44,661 bases of DNA from Williamwhitmania taraxaci (GTDB lineage: Bacteria; Bacteroidota; Bacteroidia; Bacteroidales; Williamwhitmaniaceae): contig NZ_FMYP01000033.1 in the NCBI RefSeq assembly GCF_900096565.1, positions 1-44,661 of the forward strand, read 5' to 3'. Both the position numbers and the translations under genes were made by a program. Shown piece after piece: positions 25,472 to 34,551 of this stretch (positions are counted from its first letter, which is position 1; each line of letters opens with the position of its first letter). The notes under the pieces were generated by a model. That model had not been told where the DNA came from and did not search any database. It saw only the letters and a list, made by a program, of their open reading frames with translations.

Positions 25472-26506
25472 TTATTTCTCTAGGGCTTTGACCTTTTTCT
25501 CGAGTTCAATCACTGTGTTTCTAAGGTCTGGAAGATTTTTAAAGACAGCATAACAGCGCTGGTATTTACCAAAGCCAAAGGCCGGAGATCCCTGTACAAC
25601 ATCGCCATCGTTCCGAAGGTTGGATGAGATTCCCGATTGTGCAGCAATCTTCATTCCATCGGGGATGGCAATATGGCCAACAATACCTACCTGTCCACCT
25701 ATCATACAGCCCTTGCCAACCTTAGCCGATCCTGCAATGCCGGTTTGCGCGGCAATAACCGTATTTTCGCCTATTTCAACGTTATGGGCTATCTGTATTA
25801 GATTGTCGATCTTGGCTCCTTTTCGTACGATTGTTGAGCCCATTACAGCTCTGTCGATGGCGGTGTTTGCACCAATCTCAACGTAGTCCTCGAGAATTAC
25901 GTTGCCCAACTGTGGTATTTTTTTGTAGTTGCCATCTTCCGATGGGGCAAATCCAAATCCATCGCTACCAATTACGGTTCCAGCGTGAATGGTTACATTA
26001 TTACCGATTACGCAGTCGTAGTATACCTTTACTCCCGGATAGAGGATGGCTTCATCGCCTATCGTTACGTTATCACCAATATATACTTGAGGGTAGAGTT
26101 TCACATTGTTTCCAATCCGAGCATTTTCACCAATGTAGACAAAGGCTCCAATGTATGGGTTCTCTCCAATCTTGGCTGTTGGTTCAATCTCTACCTGTTT
26201 GCTCACACCCTTTTTCTCGCCGCGAGCTTTGCTTACCATATCGAGTAAGAATGCAAAAGCTTGGTATGCATCGGCCACTCGAATTAGGGTTGCTTTTATA
26301 GGCTCGGTAGCTACAAAATCTTTGTTTACGAGCACTACCGACGATTCGGTTGTGTAAATGTATTTCTCATATTTTGGGTTGGCCAAAAACGAAAGGTAAC
26401 CGGGCTGTCCCTCCTCAATTTTGGCAATATTATTTACCTTAACGTCGGGGTTTCCTTCCACTATTCCTTGGAGAAACTGAGCTATTGTTGCGGCTGTAAA
26501 TTCCAT
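25472..26506 (-). CDS. lpxD: UDP-3-O-acylglucosamine N-acyltransferase LpxD
   Basis: The 344-residue product catalyses the third lipid A step. The N-terminal uridine-binding domain ([18 protein letters not shown] … [16 protein letters not shown]) is followed by the hexapeptide beta-helix, the catalytic His in [12 protein letters not shown], and the short C-terminal helix ([20 protein letters not shown]). The ATG at 26506 is chosen over an upstream TTG at 26521. It probably shares a transcript with the HD-hydrolase gene 35 bases upstream. Confidence 0.95.
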   Translation of the reverse strand: MEFTAATIAQFLQGIVEGNPDVKVNNIAKIEEGQPGYLSFLANPKYEKYIYTTESSVVLVNKDFVATEPIKATLIRVADAYQAFAFLLDMVSKARGEKKGVSKQVEIEPTAKIGENPYIGAFVYIGENARIGNNVKLYPQVYIGDNVTIGDEAILYPGVKVYYDCVIGNNVTIHAGTVIGSDGFGFAPSEDGNYKKIPQLGNVILEDYVEIGANTAIDRAVMGSTIVRKGAKIDNLIQIAHNVEIGENTVIAAQTGIAGSAKVGKGCMIGGQVGIVGHIAIPDGMKIAAQSGISSNLRNDGDVVQGSPAFGFGKYQRCYAVFKNLPDLRNTVIELEKKVKALEK

Positions 26507-26541
26507 ATGAAATTGTTTCAATTTGTGGCAAAACTAATACT

Positions 26542-27783
26542 TTAAATCCAACCGACTATCTCTTTCGGATAGCAGAAGAAATATTTTTTAACAGTATTGC
26601 CTAATGCCGAGTGGTTTAGCATTTCAGAGGCAGTGTAAATATCCTCTAGTCGGTTATTCTTAAATAAGATTTTTATGGTCTCCTGCTTGGGGTTATAGAA
26701 GCTATTGGTTACCTCTCCTGCAAAGCAAAGGTAGCCTGTATGAACATCCGAAAGGTTCATTCTGTTTCGACATATCTCCTTTACTAATGCTACTCGTTCC
26801 TGGGAAAATGGTGTTCCCGATAGTTCAACATGGAGCAGACGGCGGTTATTCAATCGGCAGCACATATCCGCTAATGTCGTGTCGGGATGATTCATCCAAT
26901 CCTTAATGGCAAGCGCAATGTCCGAATCGTCGAGGCTGGCGAACATATCCAGCCACGATTCAATCGGCTCTAGTTCCGTTCTCCCCGAGAGGAAAAAGTG
27001 CAGCCTTGGGGAACTGGCAATGGGAATCCGCTGTTCCACTAGTTCTCTGGCACGATGTAGAATGGCGATGAGCATCTGTTCGGCTCCAACTACTGTTTTG
27101 TGCAGGTATACTTGCCAATACATCATCCGGCGGGCAATTAGAAATTTTTCAATGGAATATATTCCTTTGGCCTCCACAACCAATTCGTCGGAAGCAACAT
27201 AGAGCATTTTAATAATACGCTCTAGGCCAATAGTACCTTCGGCTACACCGGAGAAGAAACTATCGCGACGCAGGTAGTCCAATCGATCTACGTCCAGCTG
27301 GCTCGAGACCAGCTGATGAAGAAATTTCTTGGAGTATTGATTGCTAAAGATAGCAATGGCCATATCCAGTCGGCCACCCAACTCCCGATTGAGTTGATTC
27401 ATAAAGGCCATTGAAAGCAACTCATGGCTAGTTTTTTTCGAAAACGAATGCTCAAGGGCGTGAGAGTACGGCCCATGTCCAAGATCATGAAGCAGAATTG
27501 CTGCAATTGCGCCCTCTTCCTCTTCCGATGTTATCTCAATTCCTTTCTCCTTCAACACCTGTATCGCCTGGGTCATTAAATGCATTGCTCCGAGGGTGTG
27601 CTGGAAACGATTGTGTACGGCCCCAGGATACACCAAATAACTAAGCCCTAGCTGCTTAATGTTTCTGAGCCTTTGCAGCCAGCGATGCTCAATTAACTCA
27701 AAAGCGAGAGCGTTGGGTATTGTTATAAAGCCATGAACGGGATCGTTGACGATTTTTTGTTTGAAAGAGGGCATTGTGGACAT
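26542..27783 (-). CDS. HD-domain phosphohydrolase, dGTPase-like
   Basis: The product has 413 residues. The N-terminal HD domain has metal ligands in FQHTLGAMHLM (His62), ILLHDLGHGPYSHALEHSF (His99, Asp100) and LDVDRLDYLRRDS. This layout matches the conserved HD-superfamily proteins related to dGTP triphosphohydrolase and SAMHD1, found beside lpxD in many Bacteroidota. The substrate is unknown; nucleotides are likely. The C-terminal ~180 residues are family-specific. ATG at 27783 is used; a second in-frame ATG lies three codons on. Confidence 0.88.
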   Translation of the reverse strand: MSTMPSFKQKIVNDPVHGFITIPNALAFELIEHRWLQRLRNIKQLGLSYLVYPGAVHNRFQHTLGAMHLMTQAIQVLKEKGIEITSEEEEGAIAAILLHDLGHGPYSHALEHSFSKKTSHELLSMAFMNQLNRELGGRLDMAIAIFSNQYSKKFLHQLVSSQLDVDRLDYLRRDSFFSGVAEGTIGLERIIKMLYVASDELVVEAKGIYSIEKFLIARRMMYWQVYLHKTVVGAEQMLIAILHRARELVEQRIPIASSPRLHFFLSGRTELEPIESWLDMFASLDDSDIALAIKDWMNHPDTTLADMCCRLNNRRLLHVELSGTPFSQERVALVKEICRNRMNLSDVHTGYLCFAGEVTNSFYNPKQETIKILFKNNRLEDIYTASEMLNHSALGNTVKKYFFCYPKEIVGWI

Positions 27784-27900
27784 AAATAAAGATGGATTGC
27801 TGGTGTTGTTCTGTGACTCAATTGGCGATTACTTTGTAGGGGTTGGGGGAGGTTAAAGATAACGCATTTGCAACAAAATATTTCTAATTTCTTTAATATT

Positions 27901-27932
27901 TTTGGGAAGTTAGCTGAGAATGATTACTTTTG
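27901..27932 (+). promoter_or_regulatory. Bacteroidota housekeeping promoter of rimP-nusA-infB
   Basis: TTTG at 27901-27904 and TACTTTTG at 27925-27932 are separated by exactly 20 bases, a near-perfect match to the consensus TTTG-N19-21-TAnnTTTG. Transcription would start near 27939, giving a leader of about 60 bases before rimP. It is the clearest promoter in the window. Confidence 0.85.
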
Positions 27933-27961
27933 CAGAGTTAAGTCGACAGTGGACGGCGGAG

Positions 27962-27979
27962 GGGGGACTGGAGTCCCCC
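27962..27979 (+). promoter_or_regulatory. Hairpin in the rimP leader
   Basis: GGGGGAC at 27962-27968 pairs with GTCCCCC at 27973-27979 around TGGA, giving seven strong pairs only 23 bases before the preferred ATG. The tract after it is ATTTTATTATG, so it could act as a weak terminator/attenuator or as a structure limiting ribosome access. The rimP-nusA-infB operon is autoregulated at its leader in other bacteria; whether this hairpin does so is unknown. Confidence 0.55.
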
Positions 27980-28002
27980 ATTTTATTATGCAAAACTCAG
28001 TA

Positions 28003-28476
28003 ATGTTGAAGCAGGAAGAGATCAGAGAACTAGTCAAGCAAGAGGCAATCGCACGGGGACTTTTTTTGGTGGACGTAAAGGTCAATAACCAAAACGTAAT
28101 CGAAGTGGAGATTGACTCGGAGGGTGGCATTGGCATAAAGGAGTGTATCGAGGTAAATAAGGCAATTGAAGCCTTGCTCGATCGCGAAAAAAACGACTTT
28201 GAGTTAACTGTTGCTTCTCCCGGGTTGGGTCAACCATTAAAGGTGTTTGAACAGTATCAAAAAAACATTGGTAAGACGCTCGATATCGTAACTGTAACAG
28301 GTGAAAAACTTAAAGGTGTGCTCTTAGAAGCAAGCCTCGAAGAAGGCATTGCCTTGGAGGTTAGTGAGAAGCGAGTTGTTGACGGGACCTCCAGGAAGCG
28401 TGCAATGGTTGTTGAGGTATATAAAATGAAATTAGAAGAAATAAAGACAGCGAAAGTTGTTATTTCCTTTAAATAA
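28003..28476 (+). CDS. rimP: Ribosome maturation factor RimP
   Basis: This 157-residue protein assists 30S subunit assembly. It starts at MLKQEEIRELVKQEA; an ATG at 27988 would add five residues. Family segments are VEVEIDSEGGIGIKECIEVNKAIE, FELTVASPGLGQPLKV and the C-terminal Sm-like domain (KNIGKTLDIVTVTGEKLKGV … EIKTAKVVISFK). It heads the conserved rimP-nusA-infB order, 24 bases before nusA. Confidence 0.93.
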   Translation: MLKQEEIRELVKQEAIARGLFLVDVKVNNQNVIEVEIDSEGGIGIKECIEVNKAIEALLDREKNDFELTVASPGLGQPLKVFEQYQKNIGKTLDIVTVTGEKLKGVLLEASLEEGIALEVSEKRVVDGTSRKRAMVVEVYKMKLEEIKTAKVVISFK

Positions 28477-28500
28477 TATTGGCAATTTTTAGGTAAAGCA

Positions 28501-29739
28501 ATGGAAAACTTGAACCTGATTGATACTTTTTCCGAGTTTAAGGAACTCAAAAGCATTGATAGACCTACAATGATGAGTGTTTTGGAAGATGTCTTCCGCA
28601 GCATGCTCATTAAAATGTATGGATCCGATGAGAATTTCGATATTGTTGTAAATATCGACAAGGGCGACTTTGAGATTTGGAGAAACAGAACGATTGTTGA
28701 AGACGGTAGCGTTGAAGATGTCAACAAGCAGATAGCCTTCACCGATGCGCAGAAAATTGACAAGGAATACGAAGTGGGCGAAGATGTTACCGATCCGGTA
28801 AAACTTTCCGATTTTGGTCGTAGGGCCATCCTTGCTTTGCGTCAAAACTTGACTTCACGTATCCTAGATCTCGAAAAAAACAATCTTTACAATAAGTATA
28901 AGGATAAAATTGGCGATCTCCTTACGGGTGAGGTTTACCAAGTTTGGAAGAAGGAGATTCTTGTTCTCGACGATGAGGGCAACGAATTGATTTTACCAAA
29001 GAATGAGCAAATTCCGGGCGATTTCTTCCGCAAGGGCGACAGCCTCAGGGCTGTAGTGATCCGTGTGGAGATGAAAAACAACAGCCCTATTATTGTTCTC
29101 TCCCGTACTTCACCAGTATTCCTTGAGCGCCTCTTCGAATTGGAGGTCCCTGAAATTTTTGACGGATTAATCACCATCAAGAAAATCGTGAGAATTCCTG
29201 GCGAAAGAGCTAAGGTAGCAGTGGAATCGTACGATGAGCGTATCGATCCAGTTGGTGCTTGCGTTGGAATGAAGGGATCGCGTATTCACGGAATTGTTCG
29301 TGAATTGCGTAATGAGAACATCGATATTATCAACTTTACTACTAATATACAACTCTTCATCACCCGCGCCCTCAGCCCTGCTAAGGTTAGCGAGATTAAG
29401 ATGGACGAGAAGTTTAAGAAAGCCGAAGTTTACCTTAAGCCTACCGAAGTATCGCTGGCTATTGGAAAGGGAGGTTATAATATACGCTTGGCCAGTCAAC
29501 TCACCGGCTACGAAATTGACGTTTACCGCGAAACCGAAGAGGAGGAAGAGGAAGATGTTAATCTAGACGAATTTGGCGATGAGATCGAAAGCTGGGTAAT
29601 TACCGCATTAAAAGGTATTGGATGTGATACCGCAAGGAGTGTACTCGACATACCAATTTCCGAATTGGTGCGCAGAACCGACTTGGAAGAAGAGACCGTG
29701 AAAGAAGTTGTGAAAATTTTTAGGGCGGAATTGGAGTAA
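28501..29739 (+). CDS. nusA: Transcription termination/antitermination factor NusA
   Basis: The 412-residue product has the NusA N-terminal RNA-polymerase-binding domain (1-~125) and an S1 domain around 135-200 (GDLLTGEVYQVWKKEILVL). Two KH domains follow: VGACVGMKGSRIHGIVREL and VSLAIGKGGYNIRLASQL. A short C-terminal helix-hairpin-helix-like segment (ALKGIGCDTARSVLDIP) closes it. It binds elongating polymerase and modulates pausing, termination and antitermination. Confidence 0.96.
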   Translation: MENLNLIDTFSEFKELKSIDRPTMMSVLEDVFRSMLIKMYGSDENFDIVVNIDKGDFEIWRNRTIVEDGSVEDVNKQIAFTDAQKIDKEYEVGEDVTDPVKLSDFGRRAILALRQNLTSRILDLEKNNLYNKYKDKIGDLLTGEVYQVWKKEILVLDDEGNELILPKNEQIPGDFFRKGDSLRAVVIRVEMKNNSPIIVLSRTSPVFLERLFELEVPEIFDGLITIKKIVRIPGERAKVAVESYDERIDPVGACVGMKGSRIHGIVRELRNENIDIINFTTNIQLFITRALSPAKVSEIKMDEKFKKAEVYLKPTEVSLAIGKGGYNIRLASQLTGYEIDVYRETEEEEEEDVNLDEFGDEIESWVITALKGIGCDTARSVLDIPISELVRRTDLEEETVKEVVKIFRAELE

Positions 29740-29804
29740 CATTATATTTGCATTTGAAATGGAAACCGACAGGCTGGTTTACCATAACAGTTGAGGACTG
29801 ATTT

Positions 29805-32800
29805 ATGACACAATTCGAGAAAGCGGCAAGGCTTAGTAAGCTGGCGATAGAGTTTAATGTGGGCATGTCTACTCTGGTGGATTACCTTAAAAAGAAAGGT
29901 CACGAGATTGACTCAAGCCCGAACGCCAAGGTTGCTCCCGAGCTTTGCGAAATCATTGCCAAAGAATATGGCAAGGATGCAAACATTAGGGACGCCTCTA
30001 AGAAGCTTAGTTTAAAGAACCTTCGTGAGAAGAAGGAAACAATTTCTATTTCCGACAGAGACGACGACGCGTCAAGCGCTGATGATTCTGTTAGAGACAG
30101 TGATGAACTATTCATCAAGGTAACGACTGAGTCTCCTGTTGAGAAAAAGGAGAAGTTGGAAGAAGTTGTTTCGCATCAACCCGTTAAGGATATTGAAGTT
30201 AAGGTCGTTGGAAAAATCGACCTCAATAGCATGACTGGTAAAAAGAAGACACAAGACGAACCTGTTGCTCCAGTAGTTAAGTCCGTTCCAGTTGTGGAAG
30301 AAAAGGCGGAACCCGTTGTAGCGCCTGCACCGGTTAAGGTGGAAAAAGTTAAACCTATTCCTGTAACAGAATTGCCTCGCGAAGAAATTGCTGTGAAGGT
30401 TGTTGGGAAAATTGATCTCGATCAAAACCGCAAAAAGCCTGCTGGCGCTGAACAAAATCAGGATAATAGACCTAAGCATAAGCCTCACGCCCCTAAGCAA
30501 GAACAGCTAGAGACCGAGAAGAAACCTCATGCGAAATCGCCTGAAAAAGTACAAACACACAAGCCAGAGCAACACAAGCAGAAACCAGTGGCAGCAGAAC
30601 CAAAGCCGGTTATTGCTTCTGAGCCCGTTACCGAAGAACCTAAAGCAGCAGTATTGCCAGTGGAATTATATAGATCGGCAGTTGAAAAACTGACAGGTCC
30701 AACCGTCATTGGTAGAATCGATCTCGATGCTATCCAACCAAAGAAAAAACCCGTTGCCTCTTCCTCCGATTTTGATAAGAAGAAAAAGAAGCGCAAGCGG
30801 ATCAAGAAGGACATGCCAAACAAGCCTACGGCTGAAGGTGGTGCTCCTAAGCCAGCAACAACAACTGAACATAAGCCCAAGATACCTGTATCTAGTGGCC
30901 CAATGCGCTTTATTAAGAAGGATAACCGTGAGCGGACCGCTGCTGGAGTTCCAATTATTGCTGGACCAAATGACAAGAACAAGGGAAAGAAACGTCCAGT
31001 TCTACGTCAAGAGGTAAACGTTGTTGACGTTCAAAAGCAAATTAAGGATACCCTAGCTCGTTTAACGGGAAAAGGAAAATCCAAAGGTTCAAAATACCGC
31101 CGCGAAAAGCGCGATGTTGTATCGCAGCGGACAATGGCTGAACAGGAGCGTGCTGAGCAAGACAAGAATATTATTCAAATTACAGAATTCGTTTCTGTAA
31201 ACGAATTGGCTTCCATGATGGATGTTCCGGTTACCGATGTAATCGAAACATGTATGAACATGGGACTTATGGTTTCCATTAATCAACGTCTCGATGCCGA
31301 AACATTGGCTCTTGTAGCTGATGAGTTCAACTATAAGGTAGAGTTTGTTTCTATCGAAATTCAAGAGGCCATTAAGTCCGATGTTGATTCTCCAGAGGAT
31401 CTCATTTCACGGCCTCCAATTGTTACCGTGATGGGTCACGTTGACCACGGTAAAACCTCTTTGCTCGACCATATTCGCCATGCGAATGTAATTGCAGGTG
31501 AAGCGGGTGGTATTACTCAGCACATTGGTGCTTATGCCGTAAAGTTAGATGATGGTAGACAAATTACGTTCCTCGATACTCCCGGTCACGAAGCGTTTAC
31601 GGCGATGCGTGCTCGTGGTGCGAAACTTACCGACGTAGTAATTATTGTAATAGCCGCTGATGATAGCATCATGCCCCAAACGGTGGAAGCTATCAACCAC
31701 GCAAGTGCTGCCGGCGTTCCAATGATTTTTGCCATCAACAAGATTGATAAAGCAGGCGCAAATCCTGAAAAGATAAAAGAGACTCTTGCAAGTATGAACT
31801 ACTTGGTTGAGGATTGGGGTGGTAAATATCAGTGCCAAGAAATCTCGGCAAAGAAGGGAACCAATATGGAACTCCTTCTCGAAAAAGTTTTGCTTGAGGC
31901 TGAGTTGCTTGAACTAAAAGCAAATCCTAATAAAAAGGCTGTTGGTGGGGTAATTGAATCCTCACTAGACAAGGGACGTGGTTACATGACCACAGTATTG
32001 GTGGATGCTGGAACACTCCGTGTGGGTGACTTTATTTTAGCAGGAACCTATACGGGACGTGTAAAGGCTATGTTCAACGAACGTAACAAGAGGATTACTG
32101 AGGCAGGCCCAGCAACTCCAGTATTGGTACTTGGGTTGAACGGTGCTCCTCAAGCTGGTGATAAGTTCAACGTTATGGACACCGAGAAGGAGGCTAAGGA
32201 TATCGCTACCAAGCGTGAGCAATTAATGCGTCTCCAAGGCATACGTTCTCAAAAGCATATTACCCTCGACGAAATTGGCCGACGGATTGCCATCGGAAAC
32301 TTCCAGGAGATAAATATTATTGTTAAGGGTGACGTTGACGGCTCTGTTGAGGCGCTTACCGACTCGTTGGTAAAACTGTCGACACCGGAAATCCAAGTGA
32401 ATGTTATTCACAAGGGTGTCGGTCAAATCTCCGAATCGGACGTATCGCTTGCCGCTGCATCCAACGCTATTGTAATCGGATTCCAAGTTCGCCCATCGTC
32501 TGGTGCTCGTAAGTTCGCAGATAAAGAAGGTATCGACATACGTCACTACTCAATTATCTACGATGCCATTAACGAACTTAAGGCTGCCATGGAAGGTATG
32601 CTCTCTCCCGACTTTAAGGAAGAGATTGTGGCAAACCTTGAGGTTGTTGAAGTTTACGATATCACCAAGGTTGGAACTGTTGCTGGATGTATTGTTCGTG
32701 AAGGTAAGATCTTCCGCAACACTAAGATTCGCGTTGTGAGAGATGGAATTGTTATCCATACTGGCGATTTGGGATCACTGAAACGCTTCAAGGATGATGT

Positions 32801-32915
32801 TAAAGAGGTTGCAAATGGTTACGAGTGCGGCTTGAACATTCATCGCTACAATGATCTGAAAATCGGTGACTTTATTGAAGGATACGAAATGGTTGAGGTT
32901 AAGAAAAAACTTTAA
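29805..32915 (+). CDS. infB: Translation initiation factor IF-2
   Basis: The product has 1036 residues. An IF2_N helical domain (1-~50) is followed by a long, low-complexity Lys/Pro/Glu/Ala-rich linker (~55-440) and a second IF2_N-like segment. The GTPase domain has G1 [13 protein letters not shown] (~545), G3 DTPGHEAF and G4 NKID. Then come the beta-barrel domains and the fMet-tRNA-binding C terminus ([26 protein letters not shown]). The linker contains repeats of the type [16 protein letters not shown], seen three to four times. It is followed by a strong terminator, which closes the operon. Confidence 0.97.
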   Translation: MTQFEKAARLSKLAIEFNVGMSTLVDYLKKKGHEIDSSPNAKVAPELCEIIAKEYGKDANIRDASKKLSLKNLREKKETISISDRDDDASSADDSVRDSDELFIKVTTESPVEKKEKLEEVVSHQPVKDIEVKVVGKIDLNSMTGKKKTQDEPVAPVVKSVPVVEEKAEPVVAPAPVKVEKVKPIPVTELPREEIAVKVVGKIDLDQNRKKPAGAEQNQDNRPKHKPHAPKQEQLETEKKPHAKSPEKVQTHKPEQHKQKPVAAEPKPVIASEPVTEEPKAAVLPVELYRSAVEKLTGPTVIGRIDLDAIQPKKKPVASSSDFDKKKKKRKRIKKDMPNKPTAEGGAPKPATTTEHKPKIPVSSGPMRFIKKDNRERTAAGVPIIAGPNDKNKGKKRPVLRQEVNVVDVQKQIKDTLARLTGKGKSKGSKYRREKRDVVSQRTMAEQERAEQDKNIIQITEFVSVNELASMMDVPVTDVIETCMNMGLMVSINQRLDAETLALVADEFNYKVEFVSIEIQEAIKSDVDSPEDLISRPPIVTVMGHVDHGKTSLLDHIRHANVIAGEAGGITQHIGAYAVKLDDGRQITFLDTPGHEAFTAMRARGAKLTDVVIIVIAADDSIMPQTVEAINHASAAGVPMIFAINKIDKAGANPEKIKETLASMNYLVEDWGGKYQCQEISAKKGTNMELLLEKVLLEAELLELKANPNKKAVGGVIESSLDKGRGYMTTVLVDAGTLRVGDFILAGTYTGRVKAMFNERNKRITEAGPATPVLVLGLNGAPQAGDKFNVMDTEKEAKDIATKREQLMRLQGIRSQKHITLDEIGRRIAIGNFQEINIIVKGDVDGSVEALTDSLVKLSTPEIQVNVIHKGVGQISESDVSLAAASNAIVIGFQVRPSSGARKFADKEGIDIRHYSIIYDAINELKAAMEGMLSPDFKEEIVANLEVVEVYDITKVGTVAGCIVREGKIFRNTKIRVVRDGIVIHTGDLGSLKRFKDDVKEVANGYECGLNIHRYNDLKIGDFIEGYEMVEVKKKL

Positions 32916-32934
32916 TCGCTTAAAATATTGCAGT

Positions 32935-32962
32935 AAAAAGCCGGGTATTTCCCGGCTTTTTA
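32935..32962 (+). terminator. Intrinsic terminator of rimP-nusA-infB
   Basis: AAAAAGCCGGG at 32935-32945 and CCCGGCTTTTT at 32951-32961 form an 11-bp stem around TATTT. It lies 20 bases after the infB stop codon. The A and T arms make it work on both strands. Confidence 0.95.
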
Positions 32963-33030
32963 CGTTTGATTCAGAATAATTAGGCCGTGAAAGCCAACAA
33001 TGACCAAATATTTTTAGCATTGCTACCTGT

Positions 33031-33038
33031 TATCTTTG
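33031..33038 (+). promoter_or_regulatory. Possible -7 element for the ECF sigma/TonB receptor operon
   Basis: TATCTTTG fits TAnnTTTG and would put the transcript start about 33 bases before the TTG start codon of the sigma gene. A second TATCTTTG lies at 33048-33055. Neither has a TTTG at the standard spacing. Confidence 0.4.
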
Positions 33039-33077
33039 CGCAAGTATTATCTTTGGTCAATTCAAATACTTATTGCA

Positions 33078-33599
33078 TTGACACTTCCCGAAGGCAATCA
33101 TACTCCCGACGAACTAAAGTGGTTTAGGAATCTTTTTGATACCTACTACGATAGTATTCGTAATTTTGCCTATTTCAAGGTTGGCGATCCCGATATAGCC
33201 GATGATGTTGTTCAAGAGGCTTTCATCAAGGTGTGGAATATGCGCGATGAGATTCGGAGTGAAACGGTGAAAGCACTACTCTACAAAATTGCGGGTAACT
33301 TGGCTCTAAATCAATTGAAGCATAGGAAGGTAGTTCTTAATTTCGAAAATAATTACCAGCATGATACCTATGGAGAACAAGCCGATTCACAGATAATAAG
33401 TGAAGAGTTCAATACCTACCTTCAGAGTGTAATCGCATCGATGCCCGAAAACTCACGTGAGGTATTTCTCATGAACCGTATGGAGGGCCTTACCTATGAA
33501 GAAATTGCGGATAGGCTCGATTTAAGTGTAAAAGCCATCGAAAAAAGGATGTCGGAAGCGCTAAAAATAGTTCGCAGCAAAATCAGCTATAAAGTATGA
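33078..33599 (+). CDS. ECF sigma factor, FecI-like
   Basis: The 173-residue product starts at a TTG chosen because the sequence then begins like its family (MTLPEGNHTPDELKWFRNLF) and because likely promoter elements occupy the open frame upstream of it. Region 2 is DPDIADDVVQEAFIKVWNM; region 4 is SREVFLMNRMEGLTYEEIADRLDLSVKAIEKRM. Such sigma factors direct polymerase to receptor operons and are held by a FecR anti-sigma factor. The stop codon overlaps the start of the fecR gene (ATGA), so the two are translationally coupled. Confidence 0.9.
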   Translation: MTLPEGNHTPDELKWFRNLFDTYYDSIRNFAYFKVGDPDIADDVVQEAFIKVWNMRDEIRSETVKALLYKIAGNLALNQLKHRKVVLNFENNYQHDTYGEQADSQIISEEFNTYLQSVIASMPENSREVFLMNRMEGLTYEEIADRLDLSVKAIEKRMSEALKIVRSKISYKV

Positions 33600-34496
33600 G
33601 TTTAGGAAACGACAATAATCCGTTCTACCCAGAGATGGGTGATGATGAGGCCCTTGATAAAGCATTAAAGGCAATGTCCTCGTGGTCGGCTCCTGCAACA
33701 AAAAGTAAGGAGGAAGCGTGGCAGCAGCTGATGGCGGGTATCGACAGGCCAAAAGAGGATCCTACCGAGAAACCATTGGCTCCCGTTGTTACATTTAGGC
33801 GGAGATTAGTTATTTATGGTAGTGCGGCTGCCGCTTTAATTGCTATTATTTTAATTTCGACAATCTTACTTAAGCTCACGGGCACAATACAAGTGGTTGC
33901 TCCCTTTGGTGCTTTTGCAAATGTAGAATTGCCGGACCGGTCATCGGTTGTATTGAATTCTGATTCTAAGTTGACTTATAGTAAAATAGGGTGGGATAAG
34001 CATCGGAAAGTTTCCCTGCAGGGCGAGGCTATTTTTGAGGTTACTACAGGGGAGAAGTTTGAGGTTCATACACCAGTTGGTTATGTTCGGGTACTCGGAA
34101 CAAAGTTCAATGTTAACTTTCGTAACAAGAATCTTGAAGTGGATTGTCTGCGTGGTAAAGTTGAGGTAGTTCTTGCCAGTGGTCGAAAGGAATTACTTGT
34201 TGCCGGTCAAGGACTAAACGTGGATAATGAGCAGCTGGTCGTAAAGAAAGAACTCAATTTGCAAACCGATGCCAAATGGATCGAAGGTGAGTTTTTTCTA
34301 TAGAGAAGCCCCTCTTTACGAGGTGTTTCAGGAAATCGAGCGGCAGTATAATGTTCGAATCCAATCGATGGGAATCTCTAATAGAACTTATACTGGTTTT
34401 TTTCGAAAAGGAAATCTTAAGGAAACACTCGATTTGGTTTGTCAACCTATGAGCCTTACCTATTCCATTCAAGGAAGGATGGTTACTATAAAATAG
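33596..34496 (+). pseudogene. FecR-family anti-sigma factor, frameshifted at a T6 run
   Basis: The first frame (33596-34303, 235 residues) holds an N-terminal anti-sigma segment, one transmembrane helix (IYGSAAAALIAIILISTILL) and the FecR domain (VELPDRSSVVLNSDSKLTY … VRVLGTKFNVNF). It stops soon after AKWIEGEFFL. The rest, the DUF4974/STN-like C-terminal domain (YREAPLYEVFQEIERQYNV … NRTYTGFF … LDLVCQPMSLTY), continues in the next frame to 34496. Removing one T from the six at 34292-34297 restores a 299-residue protein, close to the 290-residue paralogue at 37349. It could be a true mutation, a sequencing error, or slippage that yields both forms. Confidence 0.85.
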
Positions 34497-34551
34497 TGTC
34501 CCAGTAGGGTAATATTACCTTTGATTGTATTACTGTAAAGCATTAATCTAC

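Noticed and set aside
28257-28829. 190-residue minus-strand frame overlapping rimP and nusA
   Set aside because: Entirely antisense to two well-identified genes; its Ser-rich composition is the shadow of their Glu/Asp/Lys codons.
30527-30982. 151-residue minus-strand frame in infB
   Set aside because: Shadow of the Lys/Pro-rich linker of IF-2; no family features.
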